64,000 bases of DNA from Arabidopsis thaliana. Taxonomy: Eukaryota; Streptophyta; Magnoliopsida; Brassicales; Brassicaceae. Of this stretch, positions 12,500 through 23,361 are shown piece by piece. Each line of letters begins with the position of its first letter. Within the stretch, counting starts at the first letter, position 1. The position numbers were made by a program, and so were the translations under genes. The notes under the pieces were generated by a model. It was not told the origin of the DNA and made no database searches. It worked only from the letters and a program-made list of their open reading frames with translations. The stretch spans positions 16,777,443 to 16,841,442 of the forward strand of contig NC_003071.7 in the NCBI RefSeq assembly GCF_000001735.4. The letters are read 5' to 3'.

Positions 12500-12707
12500 T
12501 CATTAGCATCTTCATTGTATAGCTTTTGATATGTGTCTTTAGTATAGATTAATAATAAAATCAAAGACATCTCCTCTTTTTGGTGTCTCAAATGTCTTCT
12601 TAGAGATACAAATCAAAAATTAAAGACACTCCTCATTTGCTTTATATTTTTTTTACTAGTTTTATATTTAAAGACACCCACAAAAAAATGACCAATGTGG
12701 ATGCTCT
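12500..12707. mobile_element. Degenerate MITE-like segment
   Basis: About 210 AT-rich bases with imperfect inverted ends (GCATCTTCATTG near 12506 against CCAATGTGGATGC near 12692-12704). Internal inverted copies are GTGTCTTTA (12533-12541) and TAAAGACAC (12669-12677), with another TAAAGACAC at 12621-12629. The right end, TGACCAATGTGGATGCTCT (12689-12707), resembles the right end of the foldback at 21161-21432. No target duplication is clear, so family and limits are uncertain. Confidence 0.35.
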
Positions 12708-13655
12708 TAGTTCCAATTCAAAACTCTGCTCAGAAAATATGATCATAAAGAAAAAAATGTAGAGAAAATGATTGGAACATGAGAGATGTGAGTGATACCA
12801 CCGGTCCGGTAAAATTTTTTTTTTTTTACAAATAGAAAAGTTAAAGATAAAAGCATTTCCCTCCAATGATTGTTATTGACGATAATCGTTGTCAAATCCA
12901 AATTTTCTACTATTTTCATATATCGATTTCAATGATGTTTTCGATCGACTTTATAACCAGTTGGTCTTTTTCCATATGATTAAAGTGGGTCGATATACCT
13001 ATTTGATTTGAACGACTCAACTTTCAAACTACATATCCCTATCTTAAATTAGATCTCGAAAACAACTTGTATGTTTACTTATCCACACACACACAAAAAT
13101 TGTATATACTTAGGAATAATCAAGTTTTAGTGAGATAGTAAACTTTGGAGTACATGCACTAACATATTTATTCGCAAAAAAACACGTGTGTAAAAATTGT
13201 AAACAAGGACCAAGTTATTTTTATACGATAACACTTTATTTATACAATGTCACTTGTACAATAATATGCGACCCAAAAAAATACGAAATTTCTACCTCGA
13301 ATTTCTTACAAAATTATAACTCCATATCATATGACTCTTTAAGTGGTGAGCGAAAATTCAACACAAAATTTGCGGCTCTGCACGTTTATGCAAATTTTAA
13401 ATTTCATCATATAAAGAAAAGAGCAATAAAAGTCTACAAGGAGTATCACACCAATCAACATCAACCTTAAATTTCTCCTTCATTATTTAGATCAACACCC
13501 AAACTTCGACCTCTCTCTATCTCACTCACTTCCACTACTTACACAGAAAACCAGTTTCAGATTCTGCAAAAAAAAAAAAAAAAAACTTATAACTTCTTTT
13601 TAAAATACAAAAAATAAAACTTATTAAGCAATTCTTTATTAGGTTTCTCGTGGCG

Positions 13656-14585
13656 ATGGAGAATTCTTACGACTCAAGCAAGTGGTCTGATTCTACAACT
13701 CCATATATGGTCTCGTGGTCACTACAATCTGAGTCCTCTGATTCTGATTGGAACCGGTTTAATCTTGGCTTCTCTTCTTCCTCCTTCGGTGGTAATTTCC
13801 CGGCTGATGATTGTGTCGGTGGGATCGAAAAAGCTGAGTCACTTTCAAGAAGCCACCGTCTAGCGGAGAAAAGACGCCGTGACCGGATAAATTCTCACCT
13901 CACTGCTCTCCGGAAACTTGTCCCCAATTCCGACAAGGTATGTATGACTCTCACAACTGAAATACTCTCGGTTCAGTCATGAAACTTCAATTTGAGCAAA
14001 CCGGTTTATATCTGATTTCGGTTAAAGAATTTTTAATTCGAGTTGACCGGTTTATTTTCTAGCTGGGTTATGTAAACCGATTTTGACTTGACTCTACTGC
14101 AGTTAGACAAAGCAGCTCTATTAGCAACAGTGATTGAACAAGTGAAAGAACTCAAACAAAAAGCAGCAGAATCACCAATCTTCCAAGATCTTCCAACAGA
14201 AGCAGATGAAGTAACTGTACAGCCTGAAACTATCTCTGACTTTGAATCAAACACAAACACAATCATCTTCAAAGCTTCTTTTTGCTGCGAAGATCAACCC
14301 GAAGCAATCTCAGAGATTATTAGAGTTCTCACAAAGCTTCAACTCGAAACAATCCAAGCAGAGATAATCTCTGTTGGGGGAAGAATGAGAATCAATTTCA
14401 TCTTAAAAGATAGCAACTGCAATGAGACTACAAACATAGCTGCTTCAGCAAAAGCTTTGAAGCAATCTCTCTGCTCTGCGTTAAATCGAATCACATCTTC
14501 TTCTACGACTACTTCTTCAGTTTGCAGAATCAGAAGTAAAAGACAGAGATGGTTCCTCTCTTCTCATTATTCTCACAATGAATAA
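13656..14585 (+). CDS. BHLH51: bHLH transcription factor 51
   Basis: Two exons, 13656-13937 and 14103-14585, give 254 residues. The open frame reaches back to a GTG at 13650, but the first ATG is 13656 (MENSYDSSKW). The bHLH domain spans about 65-113. Its basic region HRLAEKRRRDRINSHL carries the His-Glu-Arg set (H68, E71, R75) expected to read E-box/G-box DNA. Helix 2 starts right after the intron at LDKAALLATVIEQVKEL. The C-terminal part (about 145-215) looks like the ACT-like dimerisation fold common in this bHLH subgroup. A nuclear regulator; no target is visible here. Recalled locus At2g40200. Confidence 0.95.
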
Positions 14586-14912
14586 ATTTCACAATATACA
14601 TATACATAGTATAACACAAACCTCATTATTACTAAAGGTTTTTTCCGCATTTTGGTTTAGATTTGTTCCTACTAAACCAATCACGATTTGTATATTTCAA
14701 GATTTGTATAACCTAAATCTAAATCATTCCATAAGACCTAAGCCAAGAATAACATTATTCGTAATAAACTGAGTAGATAGATTAAGCTTTAACATTAATT
14801 GAGAATCCATAACAATCCAACAACAAGGAATAACTTAACTGAAACAAGTTCAGACAAAAGTACTTAGGATTTAAGCGAAAAGACAGAAACAGGGAAGGTC
14901 TTGAAGATGAGT
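14586..14912. other. Short convergent spacer between bHLH51 and RPL41
   Basis: About 330 bp holding the 3' UTRs of the two genes. Nothing else defined. Confidence 0.6.
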
Positions 14913-15089
14913 CTACTTAGATCGCTGTCTCATCTTTCGTCTCTTCCTCTTCAGCCTCCTCATTCGCTTCTTCTTCCACTGCGAAACCACGCATATACAG
15001 AAACTTAGCAGCAACAATAAGAGACGTAGCAGATTGATAGACTAAAATGTATTGGTGAAGATTTGAAAGATGAATACCTTAGCTCTCAT
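14913..15089 (-). CDS. RPL41: 60S ribosomal protein L41 (25 residues)
   Basis: Transcript order: exon 15089-15078 (ATG AGA GCT AAG, MRAK) and exon 14978-14913, joined by a GT-AG intron of 99 bp. Together they give 25 residues (WKKKRMRRLKRKRRKMRQRS between MRAK and the last Lys) and TAG. This is eL41, the tiny, almost all-basic helix at the subunit interface of eukaryotic ribosomes; its sequence is near-invariant. The gene is easily missed because both exons are very short. Three TGGGCY boxes and a telo-box upstream fit a ribosomal protein promoter. Recalled as At2g40205. Confidence 0.96.
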
Positions 15090-15186
15090 GGCGGAGAAAC
15101 TCTTTTGCTCAGAACCCTAATCGGCGATTTCACGGCGACGGTAACAAGAAGTGGAAATGTAGCGTAACTGTGAATATATACCTTGA

Positions 15187-15249
15187 AAACCCTAGGGTAG
15201 AGGTATATATATATGGGCCTTTTTCTTAGCCCATATAACAATATGGGCC
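15187..15249 (-). promoter_or_regulatory. RPL41 promoter: telo-box, TATA and three site II boxes
   Basis: Upstream of RPL41: a telo-box AAACCCTAG (15187-15195), a TATATATA run (about 15203-15213), and TGGGCY site II elements at 15214-15219, 15228-15233 (other strand) and 15244-15249. Telo-box plus site II is the known signature of plant ribosomal protein and growth genes. Confidence 0.75.
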
Positions 15250-15770
15250 TTTTGCTTATATATTCTTAGCTTTTAAGAAATTTGGACGAGAATCAAAAGT
15301 TAAATATTCTTTTTTTCTGTCTGTTAAAATAAATTATTTGTTTGTTTCTATGGGTTTTTAAAGAAAATTTGTTATAAATTTGGCCAACTCATCCATCATA
15401 TACTTATTAATGTTTTTATATAAAAAAAAACGTATGCATTTTAATAAAATCAGGTTAATGATTAAGATTAAGGATGGAAAAAAAAAGTAAATCACAATAA
15501 AATATAGAAATAAGAGATAGGTCTCCGATGAAATAAAAATGCATAGTCAAAATCAACGAAACAAAATGACCAACTCAAAGTCAACAAAATAAAAAGATTT
15601 TTTATTCCAAAACAACGAAACAAAATGACCAACAGTTTGTAGAAAAAAAAAAGACAAACACAAGTTTAAAACAACAAAAAGAAAAGCTTTTTAAAGCTCC
15701 ACAAACAAACAAAGAAACACAGTTTAAAGATAAACGCATACAAACTTAGAACACAAACCAAATCAAGAGT
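15250..15770. other. Spacer between the RPL41 promoter and the AGL48 3' end
   Basis: About 520 AT-rich bases. A near-repeat, AACGAAACAAAATGACCAAC, occurs twice (about 15556-15575 and 15614-15632). It probably includes the AGL48 3' UTR. No gene seen. Confidence 0.5.
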
Positions 15771-16886
15771 TTAGAAATGATGATTGTTAAAACCCGGCCA
15801 CACCATGTTGGTATTAGACGTCGTCGCATCACCATTGTTTTCTCCAGCGGTTGTTACATTAGGATATGGTTCTTGGCGAACACCATCATTAGCCGTTATA
15901 GTGTTGTTGCTCATGTAAAATTGTGAGTTGTTAATGTTGATTCCTTCGTTTATTCCCAGCTCACTTCTCATGTAATCAAAAGGATCTTGGCTTGGTTGAT
16001 TCATAGCCATTGTTGGATTATTGATCATGCTGTGATGTTGTAAAGGTTGGGAGACTGACCCAGCCAAACCTTGGGAAGTCATCATTTGGAGACGAAATGG
16101 ATCCATTTCCAAATGAGGGTTTCCGTTGCTACTGCTTCCTTGATAAAGACGATAGCTTTTAGGGTTTGGATTTCCGTTCTCCATTTGTTGCGGTATTTCA
16201 TATTTAGGTGGACTAGGTGGAAAAACCCATTCATCAAAAAAGTAATAACTTTTACTCTGCTTAAATATATCGGTGTTGATGAATCTTGTTGCTTCATCTG
16301 TCCTTCCAGCTCTTTTATTATCTTGACCGCCTCCTACAAAACCATCATTTGTGGTGGTTTTGAACTCTTCGACTTGTATTTCAAATGGAAACACTGGTGG
16401 ATCGCGAAGAGGAGGAAATTGCATGAAAGCTAGTTTCTTCCTACAAAGTAGGATAGTATCTCTTGAGAAAGATAACAAGGCATACATCTCACTTTGGTTA
16501 AGATCAGCAATTTCACGACCGCTTTGGAGTTGCATCATCAGCTCATCAATGACATGCTCCTTGTTCTTCTTTTTACTCTTCTTCAATTGTTCTTGAAACT
16601 TATGTGTCTTCTCTTTTAGGTAGGATTCGACATTTGACTCTTTCTTCTTCTGCACGGACTTCGGTAAAGCGAAAAATTCGTCTAGGAGACCATGAGTCGC
16701 CTGAGGAGATGGCCACACCAATGGTCCAACCTTATCGGGGCTGAAAATGATTACAATAGCCCTTACAGCACACAATATGGTTAGCTCTTTCACCTTTTTA
16801 AGTAATCCTACCCTCATTTTTTGCAAACTTGTTGCTCTTGACTTGTCATTCTCGATCCATACAAGTTTTACTTTCTTTCTTGTCAT
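15771..16886 (-). CDS. AGL48: Type I (M-gamma) MADS-box protein AGL48
   Basis: Intronless, 371 residues from the ATG at 16886 (MTRKKVKLVWIEND). The open frame extends two codons further but only to GTG. The MADS domain (about 1-60) is of the short type I kind: KVKLVWIENDKSRATSLQKM, then LLKKVKELTILCAVRAIVII. Lack of introns and of a K-domain, plus a Lys-rich coiled stretch (about 80-110), place it in the M-gamma group, whose members act mainly in female gametophyte and endosperm. The C-terminal half is low-complexity and rich in Asn, Gln, Met and Pro. Exact symbol from recalled locus order (At2g40210). Confidence 0.9.
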   Translation of the reverse strand: MTRKKVKLVWIENDKSRATSLQKMRVGLLKKVKELTILCAVRAIVIIFSPDKVGPLVWPSPQATHGLLDEFFALPKSVQKKKESNVESYLKEKTHKFQEQLKKSKKKNKEHVIDELMMQLQSGREIADLNQSEMYALLSFSRDTILLCRKKLAFMQFPPLRDPPVFPFEIQVEEFKTTTNDGFVGGGQDNKRAGRTDEATRFINTDIFKQSKSYYFFDEWVFPPSPPKYEIPQQMENGNPNPKSYRLYQGSSSNGNPHLEMDPFRLQMMTSQGLAGSVSQPLQHHSMINNPTMAMNQPSQDPFDYMRSELGINEGININNSQFYMSNNTITANDGVRQEPYPNVTTAGENNGDATTSNTNMVWPGFNNHHF

Positions 16887-19156
16887 GATCACTCTTCGAT
16901 TTTTATTTCTCTCTTTTAAAATTTTAAATGTTGTTGAGCATATGAATGAAGATTAGCGCGGGAATCCGTTTAAATAGTGTTGAAAAGATGAGATTTTGGA
17001 AAATGATACTAGTCAAAAGATGTAAAATTAATTGCTACTTACTAAAAAATATTGAATGTCTATGGTAATGTTTTAGTTAAACCAAACCTTTTAGATCTAA
17101 ACCAAGTTGAAAATATCAACTCAAAAACTAGAATTTTCCTATGTTTTGGTTATAAAGTTATTTTCAAATATCATAAATACCATAGAAAATTGACTAAAAA
17201 TGAAACTTATTTTGCTAAAAAAGTAAAAGTTTAAGAACTGAATTCAAAGCTAATTAAAAATTTACCAAACTATATTGGATTTGGTTTTACATTGATTATT
17301 CTTTAAAAACAATACTAGTAAACAAAAACTAAAATCCAAATCAAACCATTAACATGTTAAAATCTTTATGTGGTTAATTGTACTATTACAGAAAATTGAA
17401 ATAACTGAATTTCTGTCCAAATTTAGGTCCTAGTCAATATACCAAATTGATGATTTAATTAATTGTTCTGTCATTATTTAATGCTAATGATTATATTGAC
17501 TAACATTATTTTCATTGTTGTGAATCATATTAATTCATAGTGTTAGATAATTATTTTGGAAACTAAATGTTGACTATACATTTTCTTCAGTGTAAGTATC
17601 ATTTTCATATTTACATAGTATGAATTAAATATATATATATATGTATTACCATATGTATACATAAAAGTTGACTCTTGAATTCTTTATTTATAAATTGTTT
17701 TTTTTACTTCAGATGTTTTCTTGTTATTACATTGAGACTCTAAACTGAGAATTGTTTATAATTGTTTTATACAAAAAACTGAAACAACAATACTTTTAAG
17801 GGAAAAATATAAGAGAATAATATATTCTTAAAACTCTAATGGACATCTTGTATCTTTTTCTTTTTCTTTGTTTAGCGATCTTTTTTCTCTCATCGTTGTG
17901 TTGTTGTGGTTGAATGTTTTCTTTTGTGTACGTAGTAACTCTCTTTGTTTCTCGATTTTGTTTTTTTTGGATTCGGTTTGGTACTACTTTGCCAGATTTC
18001 AATAATACCAAGATATAGAGGAAAACAATAAAACTAAGCTTTATTCCACATTGTCTGGTGATCTTTCATAAACAACATTGTATGATTTGATTACCAAAAT
18101 AATCGGTTCTAGAAAAGTTTATGTCAATCTCTATCTAGTATATGAATCACCATACCCATATTTGTGCACTTAAATTATTACGTAACCAAGATATAGAAAA
18201 GTGTTGTGATTTCATATAACAAATGAAAATATAATAATCTATTTTGTTGTGTTTTGTATATATAATTATTATAAATTAAATTAATTATTAATATTGAAAT
18301 ATTCATGTATAACCCAGTCAGATATGGGATTATTTTTAATTTAAATTTTGTATAATACTGTTAAAAGATTCGAAATATAATCATAAACAAAAAATAAAAT
18401 TGATTTTTTCTTGTCAACTTCCAATAAACACCATAGTAAACAAGAAATCACAGGACAAGGGAAATACAGAAACGGAGAACTCTTTTTAGTCAAAGAAAGC
18501 TAGGATTCGGACAAAATCATGTCCAAACACTTTGAAGGATGATCGATACAAAAAATTGTAAACTTGAATATGAAGTGTTGGTGTGAGAATACCCAGCTCG
18601 AATAATGTAAATAATCTTCTCAACGACAACAATTATGCATCCAGTGATGAACACTTTTTGAAAACGTGTTTCTCTCCATAGTTTCTACATTGATGATTCC
18701 TATATTACTAAAACTTAATAGAGATATGTGTAAATATTCTCAGAGATAAACAAAATATAACTATATATAACCTCTGAAACTCGAACAACCAAACAGAAAT
18801 TATCATATCCTATCAATAATTATATATTAAGGTAGGCACACTGTGAAGGAAGTGTTGAACCAATAAAATTCCCATACAACTTTCCACCATCTCCTCCGAT
18901 TCTCTTCCACATATACATACTTTATTGGAACCGTAATCTCTTTTACGAATTCCTTGAAAATAAAAATCTTCAAAAAAATAATAAAAATACCCTCTTATTT
19001 ATCTCTATAGGTAGTAAAAAAATCCTCCAAAATTTTGCATGCAGAGCTCCTCATAGAATGCAATCTCTTTGATTCCTCTCAACAATGAATCTCCAATGCT
19101 CTTGACCGACCTTAGGGATGCTCATCGTATATAATATGATCTTCCACAAAAACAAA
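16887..19156. other. Intergenic: AGL48 upstream region and ABI4 3' flank
   Basis: About 2.3 kb, strongly AT-rich, with a short TA run near 17630-17642. I see no coding frame with an ATG and plausible composition, no RNA gene and no clear element. Confidence 0.5.
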
Positions 19157-20143
19157 TTAATAGAATTCCCCCAAGATGGGATCAATAAAATCCCAAATAC
19201 TCCCCCAATTATGACTATATTCTTCTTCTCCTCCAAAAGGCCAAATGGTCGAAGATCCATCTCCAACCATATAACCCGGATCCAGACCCATAGAACATAC
19301 CGGATCAACCAACGGCGGTGGATGAGTTATTGATAGACTCGAACCCACCGAACCAGCTAGAGAGTTCAAATCCTCCATCGAACTATTATTATTACACCCA
19401 CTTCCTCCTTGTTCCTGCCCTAACGCCACCTCATGATGAAACGAAGTCGAATTAGTTACCGGAACATCAGTGAGCTCGATGTCAGAAATCTTGTTATTGT
19501 TAGTATTAGAATGAAGATTCTGATACTGTTGGTGTTGGAATTGTCCCATCTGGACCATCTGATTTTGTTGTTGTTGTTGTTGAGGGAAAAAACCATAACT
19601 AGGGCATAACATAGAGGTCCCACCATTAAGGAAGATGTTGTTGTTAAAAGGGATACCGTACGGACCAAAGTTGGCTCCTCCTCCTACGGTGGCGGCGGCG
19701 GGGCGAGGGAGGAGAGGTCTTAGGGTTTGAGTGGAGGAAGAGGAGGTGGAAGGAGAAGAAGCGGCGGAGACGGAGGAGGAAGAGGAAGAGACGGAGGAAG
19801 GAGACGAAGGGGTTAAGTTGAGCTGAGCACGTGACCCGTATAGGTAAACGGCAGCCCGGTCGTAGGCACGTGCGGCGTCTTCGGCGGTTGCGAAAGTACC
19901 AAGCCACTTGCGAGTGCGCTTACGTGGCTCTCGGATCTCGGCGACCCATTTGCCCCAGCTTCTTTGTCGAACGCCACGGTAACGGAACTTGGAGTTGTCC
20001 GGACCACCTTTGCCTTTGCGTTTGCGTTGAGCGGAGGAAGTTGATGAGTCGGTGGTGGAATCGGATTGAGGATTATTATGGGTTAGGGTTTGGTTATTAT
20101 CTTCCAGATGGTTGTGTTGATGTTGGGAAGCTAAAGGGTCCAT
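19157..20143 (-). CDS. ABI4: ABA INSENSITIVE 4, AP2/ERF transcription factor
   Basis: Intronless, 328 residues, the known length of Arabidopsis ABI4 (At2g40220). The single AP2 domain (about 54-110, [20 protein letters not shown] through the ARAYDRAA helix) is of the DREB/ABI4 type that binds CACCG-like CE1 boxes. A basic patch KRKGKG (41-46) precedes it. After the domain come a long Ser run (about 112-140), a Pro patch, a Gln run (about 188-193) and Asn-rich stretches. The acidic, aromatic C-terminus ([13 protein letters not shown]) is the likely activation region. ABI4 acts in seed ABA and sugar responses and in plastid-to-nucleus signalling. A uORF, a CTT-rich leader and a CACCG box by the TATA lie upstream. 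Confidence 0.98.
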   Translation of the reverse strand: MDPLASQHQHNHLEDNNQTLTHNNPQSDSTTDSSTSSAQRKRKGKGGPDNSKFRYRGVRQRSWGKWVAEIREPRKRTRKWLGTFATAEDAARAYDRAAVYLYGSRAQLNLTPSSPSSVSSSSSSVSAASSPSTSSSSTQTLRPLLPRPAAATVGGGANFGPYGIPFNNNIFLNGGTSMLCPSYGFFPQQQQQQNQMVQMGQFQHQQYQNLHSNTNNNKISDIELTDVPVTNSTSFHHEVALGQEQGGSGCNNNSSMEDLNSLAGSVGSSLSITHPPPLVDPVCSMGLDPGYMVGDGSSTIWPFGGEEEYSHNWGSIWDFIDPILGEFY

Positions 20144-20147
20144 AGAT

Positions 20148-20171
20148 GAAGAAGAAGAAGAAGAAGAAGAG
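20148..20171 (-). repeat. CTT/GAA trinucleotide repeat in the ABI4 leader
   Basis: Eight GAA-type units on the plus strand, reading CTT in the ABI4 transcript, end only a few bases before the start codon. CT-rich leaders often boost plant expression; length may vary between accessions. Confidence 0.75.
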
Positions 20172-20236
20172 GAAGAGGAAGTAGAGAGAGAAAGAGAGAG
20201 ATTAAAGAAATTGAGAAAAATAGTGGAGAGGACGAA

Positions 20237-20275
20237 TCAAGAAGGAAGGGAAACTGAAGAGTGTTTGAATGTCAT
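20237..20275 (-). CDS. uORF in the ABI4 5' leader (12 residues)
   Basis: ATG at 20275 and TGA at 20239-20237 encode MTFKHSSVSLPS. It lies 93 bp upstream of the ABI4 ATG, about 35 bp downstream of the TATA at 20310-20317, and is not in frame with an extension of ABI4. It is on the mRNA only if transcription starts at or above about 20280, so its presence depends on the true start site. Its sequence and ATG context do not prove use. Confidence 0.45.
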   Translation of the reverse strand: MTFKHSSVSLPS

Positions 20276-20297
20276 CGTTGTGAATGGTCGATTAGGG

Positions 20298-20317
20298 CGG
20301 TGCTTCTTTTATTTATA
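20298..20317 (-). promoter_or_regulatory. ABI4 TATA box with adjacent CE1-like CACCG
   Basis: On the minus strand TATAAATA (20317-20310) is followed eight bases later by GCACCGC, containing CACCG (20302-20298). CACCG is the core of the CE1 element that ABI4 itself binds, so self-regulation at the core promoter is plausible. Position is read directly; binding is inferred. Confidence 0.5.
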
Positions 20318-21160
20318 CTTACACTCTCTTCTCACTCACTTCTTTTTTTCTTTTCTTTTTACTTACCCGTTTGTTTTCTACCAAAGAAGAAATTTGTGTT
20401 GTCATAAGTTACTTGTTACACATTGGAATGTAATCAAGGATATTATAAAAACATTTAATTGCTTTCTTTCTTTTGGGTAACTATAGCAAATCATGAGCGA
20501 TATATAACAATATCTTGAAGTTGGTTCTTTTCTTTGATTGGATGGGTAATTGTGAGAAATACTCGCATGTTGAAAACACTCCAAGGCATTCAGATTTCAG
20601 AGGATTCAACCAGAGAGAACTGAATCAAATTCACCAAGGTTAGGAATATTGCAACATATATAAGAGAAATAAGCGTGTTCAAAAATATATATTAAGAGAA
20701 ATAAGAAACGAATAATCTAAGATGGAACAGAGATATCATTTTTGTTTGTTTTTCTAAGTACTTGTCAATTTAAATTGTAACAAAAACATAGCAAAAGATA
20801 GGCAATTTAAAAGATTAAGAAGATCAAGTGAATAAAACAGTAGACAAAGATAACAAAGAAAATGATTTATGAGTTCAAGAATTAAAAGCATCGTTTAAAG
20901 TTGGCAAGCAATGAAACTAGAATAAATCATTACATAACGGCTAACGGGGGCTGATTAGCCATAAATTGTAGAGAATGAAACACTAATCAATGAATAATTA
21001 CAAAGCGTGGCATGAATTACCCAATTTTGTTCAACTCTCTTGCAATTTAAGTGGTTAACAAGCATTAACAGATAAGTATACTAAAAAGGATCAAGGTAAT
21101 TAATCTACCATTACCAACAACCCTAGTAAAAGATCTAAATGCATTTTTAATAGTGATCTT

Positions 21161-21432
21161 TATATTTTCCTCTATTTATAGAGGTGACTCTATTTTAAAG
21201 GCATTATGTTCAAATGGTCACCTCTAAAATAGAGTTTTCTCTATAATAGAGGAAGAAATAGAAATATTTACTTTTTGTCTCTATAAATAGAGATCTCTAC
21301 AATTCATCTCTAATTTTTCTTCTATTTTTGAGGAAACTCTATTTTAGAGGTGACCATTGGAGCACAATGCTTCTAAAATAGAGGCACCTCTAAAATAGAG
21401 AAAATTATAGAGGTGACCATTGGAGATGGTCT
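21161..21432. mobile_element. Foldback (inverted-repeat) MITE-like element
   Basis: Left arm 21161-21252 and right arm 21319-21409 are inverted copies, roughly four in five positions matching by eye, around a 66-bp loop. The arms share strings such as GGTCACCTCTAAAATAGAGTTT. The arms are themselves built of repeated CTCTATTTTAGAGG-type palindromes. The right end TGACCATTGGAGATGGTCT (21414-21432) resembles the end of the segment at 12500-12707. No transposase, so it would be non-autonomous. A transcript would form a long hairpin. Confidence 0.6.
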
Positions 21433-23224
21433 AACCATATTCGCCCCTAATTTGGTTTTAATCTAACTTTTAGTGTTGAACTTAACCGAAGCTTCTATAC
21501 TTGATGATTATGATCTTAGAGAAAAATTTAAGCTGTTGGGAAATCACCTTATGATACTATTTTTTTGATGTTTTATCTTTATACGTAAAATAAAATTGTA
21601 AACATAGATATAATTAAGGGATCGGAGGAAAAACATCTGGTACAACACGTATCATATTTTTGGACATAAGTAAAAACTAGAATCATATTTCTGGAGTAGT
21701 ACTTGTTAAATTTTGGAGAAGAAAAATAAGTTGATTTGCGCACTCGGAGAGTGTTGCAGATCCATTGCCTGCTGCAGCCACTGGAGGGACAGAAATACAG
21801 ATGCAGAGAGACACAGTAATTATTTTTCTGCTTTCATTACATAGATATATGTGTTCATTTAGTCCACTTAACACCATTCTTGGAAGACGACTTGGCTTCA
21901 GTCAAATACTTCGTCCGATAGATTTAGATTTTGGATACTACACCTTTTATTAATCTTAAAAAAGAATTATGTAGAAATTTAAAATACTCACATGTCAATG
22001 GATAAATAAATAAATATATTAAAAAGAGGAGTTATAGTGTAGATATTTATGTACGCTTCTTCTTTCTTTTTTTGTCATCATTTATGTATGCTTCGACTTT
22101 AAGAAATATTAAAAACAAAATATAACTGACATTTTTTATAAGAAAAGGAATTTTGAAAACAGAGAGAAGAGAAGAGAGTTTATTTTTTTGGTCGCCTAGA
22201 AAGACTAATCTACCGTATAGATTATGATGTTTGACCCACAAATATAACAAATGGAAGACCATTAACGTTTAGACTTTTTTCGAAATAAAAACTTGACTTC
22301 TTAGATCTTATACCATTGAAATTAAGAGACAAATTTTCTTAATATTCTTTTACTAAAAGTAAAAATAAATAAAATAAGAATTTGTTGAATTATCTATTGT
22401 TCTTATGAATGGTAGCATATACATGACTCCTTTTAATCTATAAAACATAACTCTTAGAACTATCGTCATAATAACAAGTTTACTTAGAAACTTTTCATTG
22501 ATACTACTAATATAGAATTAAAGATTCGTCTGCAAGGGATTTACTTTTGTTGTTTGCCAACTACAAAACTATCAATTATTAAACGAAGAGAAAAATAGGA
22601 ATATTGCATGGGAGAGATGAGGTGGCGAGGAAAGAAGCAAAGACAGCAAAAGAACCAAAGCTTTTTGTGTTGTGGTTTCTGAGATCTCAACCCAATTGCC
22701 TTGGAACTCTCACCTTTTTATGTCTCAGCAGAACCCAACTAGTTGCGCCATACATTCATTTTCTTGCATTTATCCACTTTATTATATAGTATCAATCAAT
22801 ATAGCTTGATTATTCCAATCTCAATCATTCACGTGAAATTTTGTATAACAATGACTCAAACATTTGATAACATTAAAGAGACATTGTTGAAGGCTTTTTT
22901 TTTAGTCAAATGATTTCCAGATGCTTAAGTTAAAATGATGACTATATCAAAAGGCAAAGAATTTCAATGCTTTGCTCACTAAGTTCTGCAACGGATCAAA
23001 TATATGTTTCGAAAGATAGAAAGTGTTCATGTTTGAATATTTTCATATAAAAAAAAGCAAATGGTTGTTGCGGCAGAGGAATATTGTCGAGCAAGATGAT
23101 AAAAATATTCACATGCCCACGATTACAAACCGTGGGCTGCACTTTAAACAACAGCTAAGATTATGTGTGCGTCTATATAAAAAAAAAAATGAATTCTCAA
23201 AAAACCTTTACGAAATTCTCAACC

Positions 23225-23361
23225 AATGCCTAAGGAAAAACACCAGTAAGGTCCAAAAACTTGTTAACGATTCAAAACATTTCTATTTTCCAAAACGCAC
23301 AGTGAAATGAATGCTCTGGGCTAATAATGCCCAAGAAAAAACACCAGTAAGGTCCTAAAAC
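23225..23361 (+). repeat. Direct repeat pair, 36 bp, offset 101 bp
   Basis: Copies at 23225-23260 and 23326-23361 differ at three positions; both contain AACACCAGTAAGGTCC. The spacer is unrelated. It looks like a local duplication of unknown origin. Confidence 0.7.

Larger units (their letters stand above)
9816..13655. other. 3.8-kb intergenic region between ALG11 and bHLH51
   Basis: No complete gene seen. Contents: the ALG11 3' flank; a GC-richer patch at 10195-10293 whose minus strand has a 32-codon fragment with protein-like composition; a TA microsatellite (12043-12062); a MITE-like segment (about 12500-12707); and the bHLH51 upstream region with an A-tract at about 13568-13584. An ATG frame at 13186-13470 has no coding character. 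Confidence 0.5.

Noticed and set aside
13186-13470. 94-codon ATG frame upstream of bHLH51
   Set aside because: Composition follows AT-rich DNA (Lys, Asn, Tyr, Ile), no motif and no splice logic; it overlaps the expected bHLH51 promoter.
19831-20145. 104-codon plus-strand frame antisense to ABI4
   Set aside because: Shadow of the GC-rich AP2-coding strand; Arg-rich composition is an artefact of the reverse frame.
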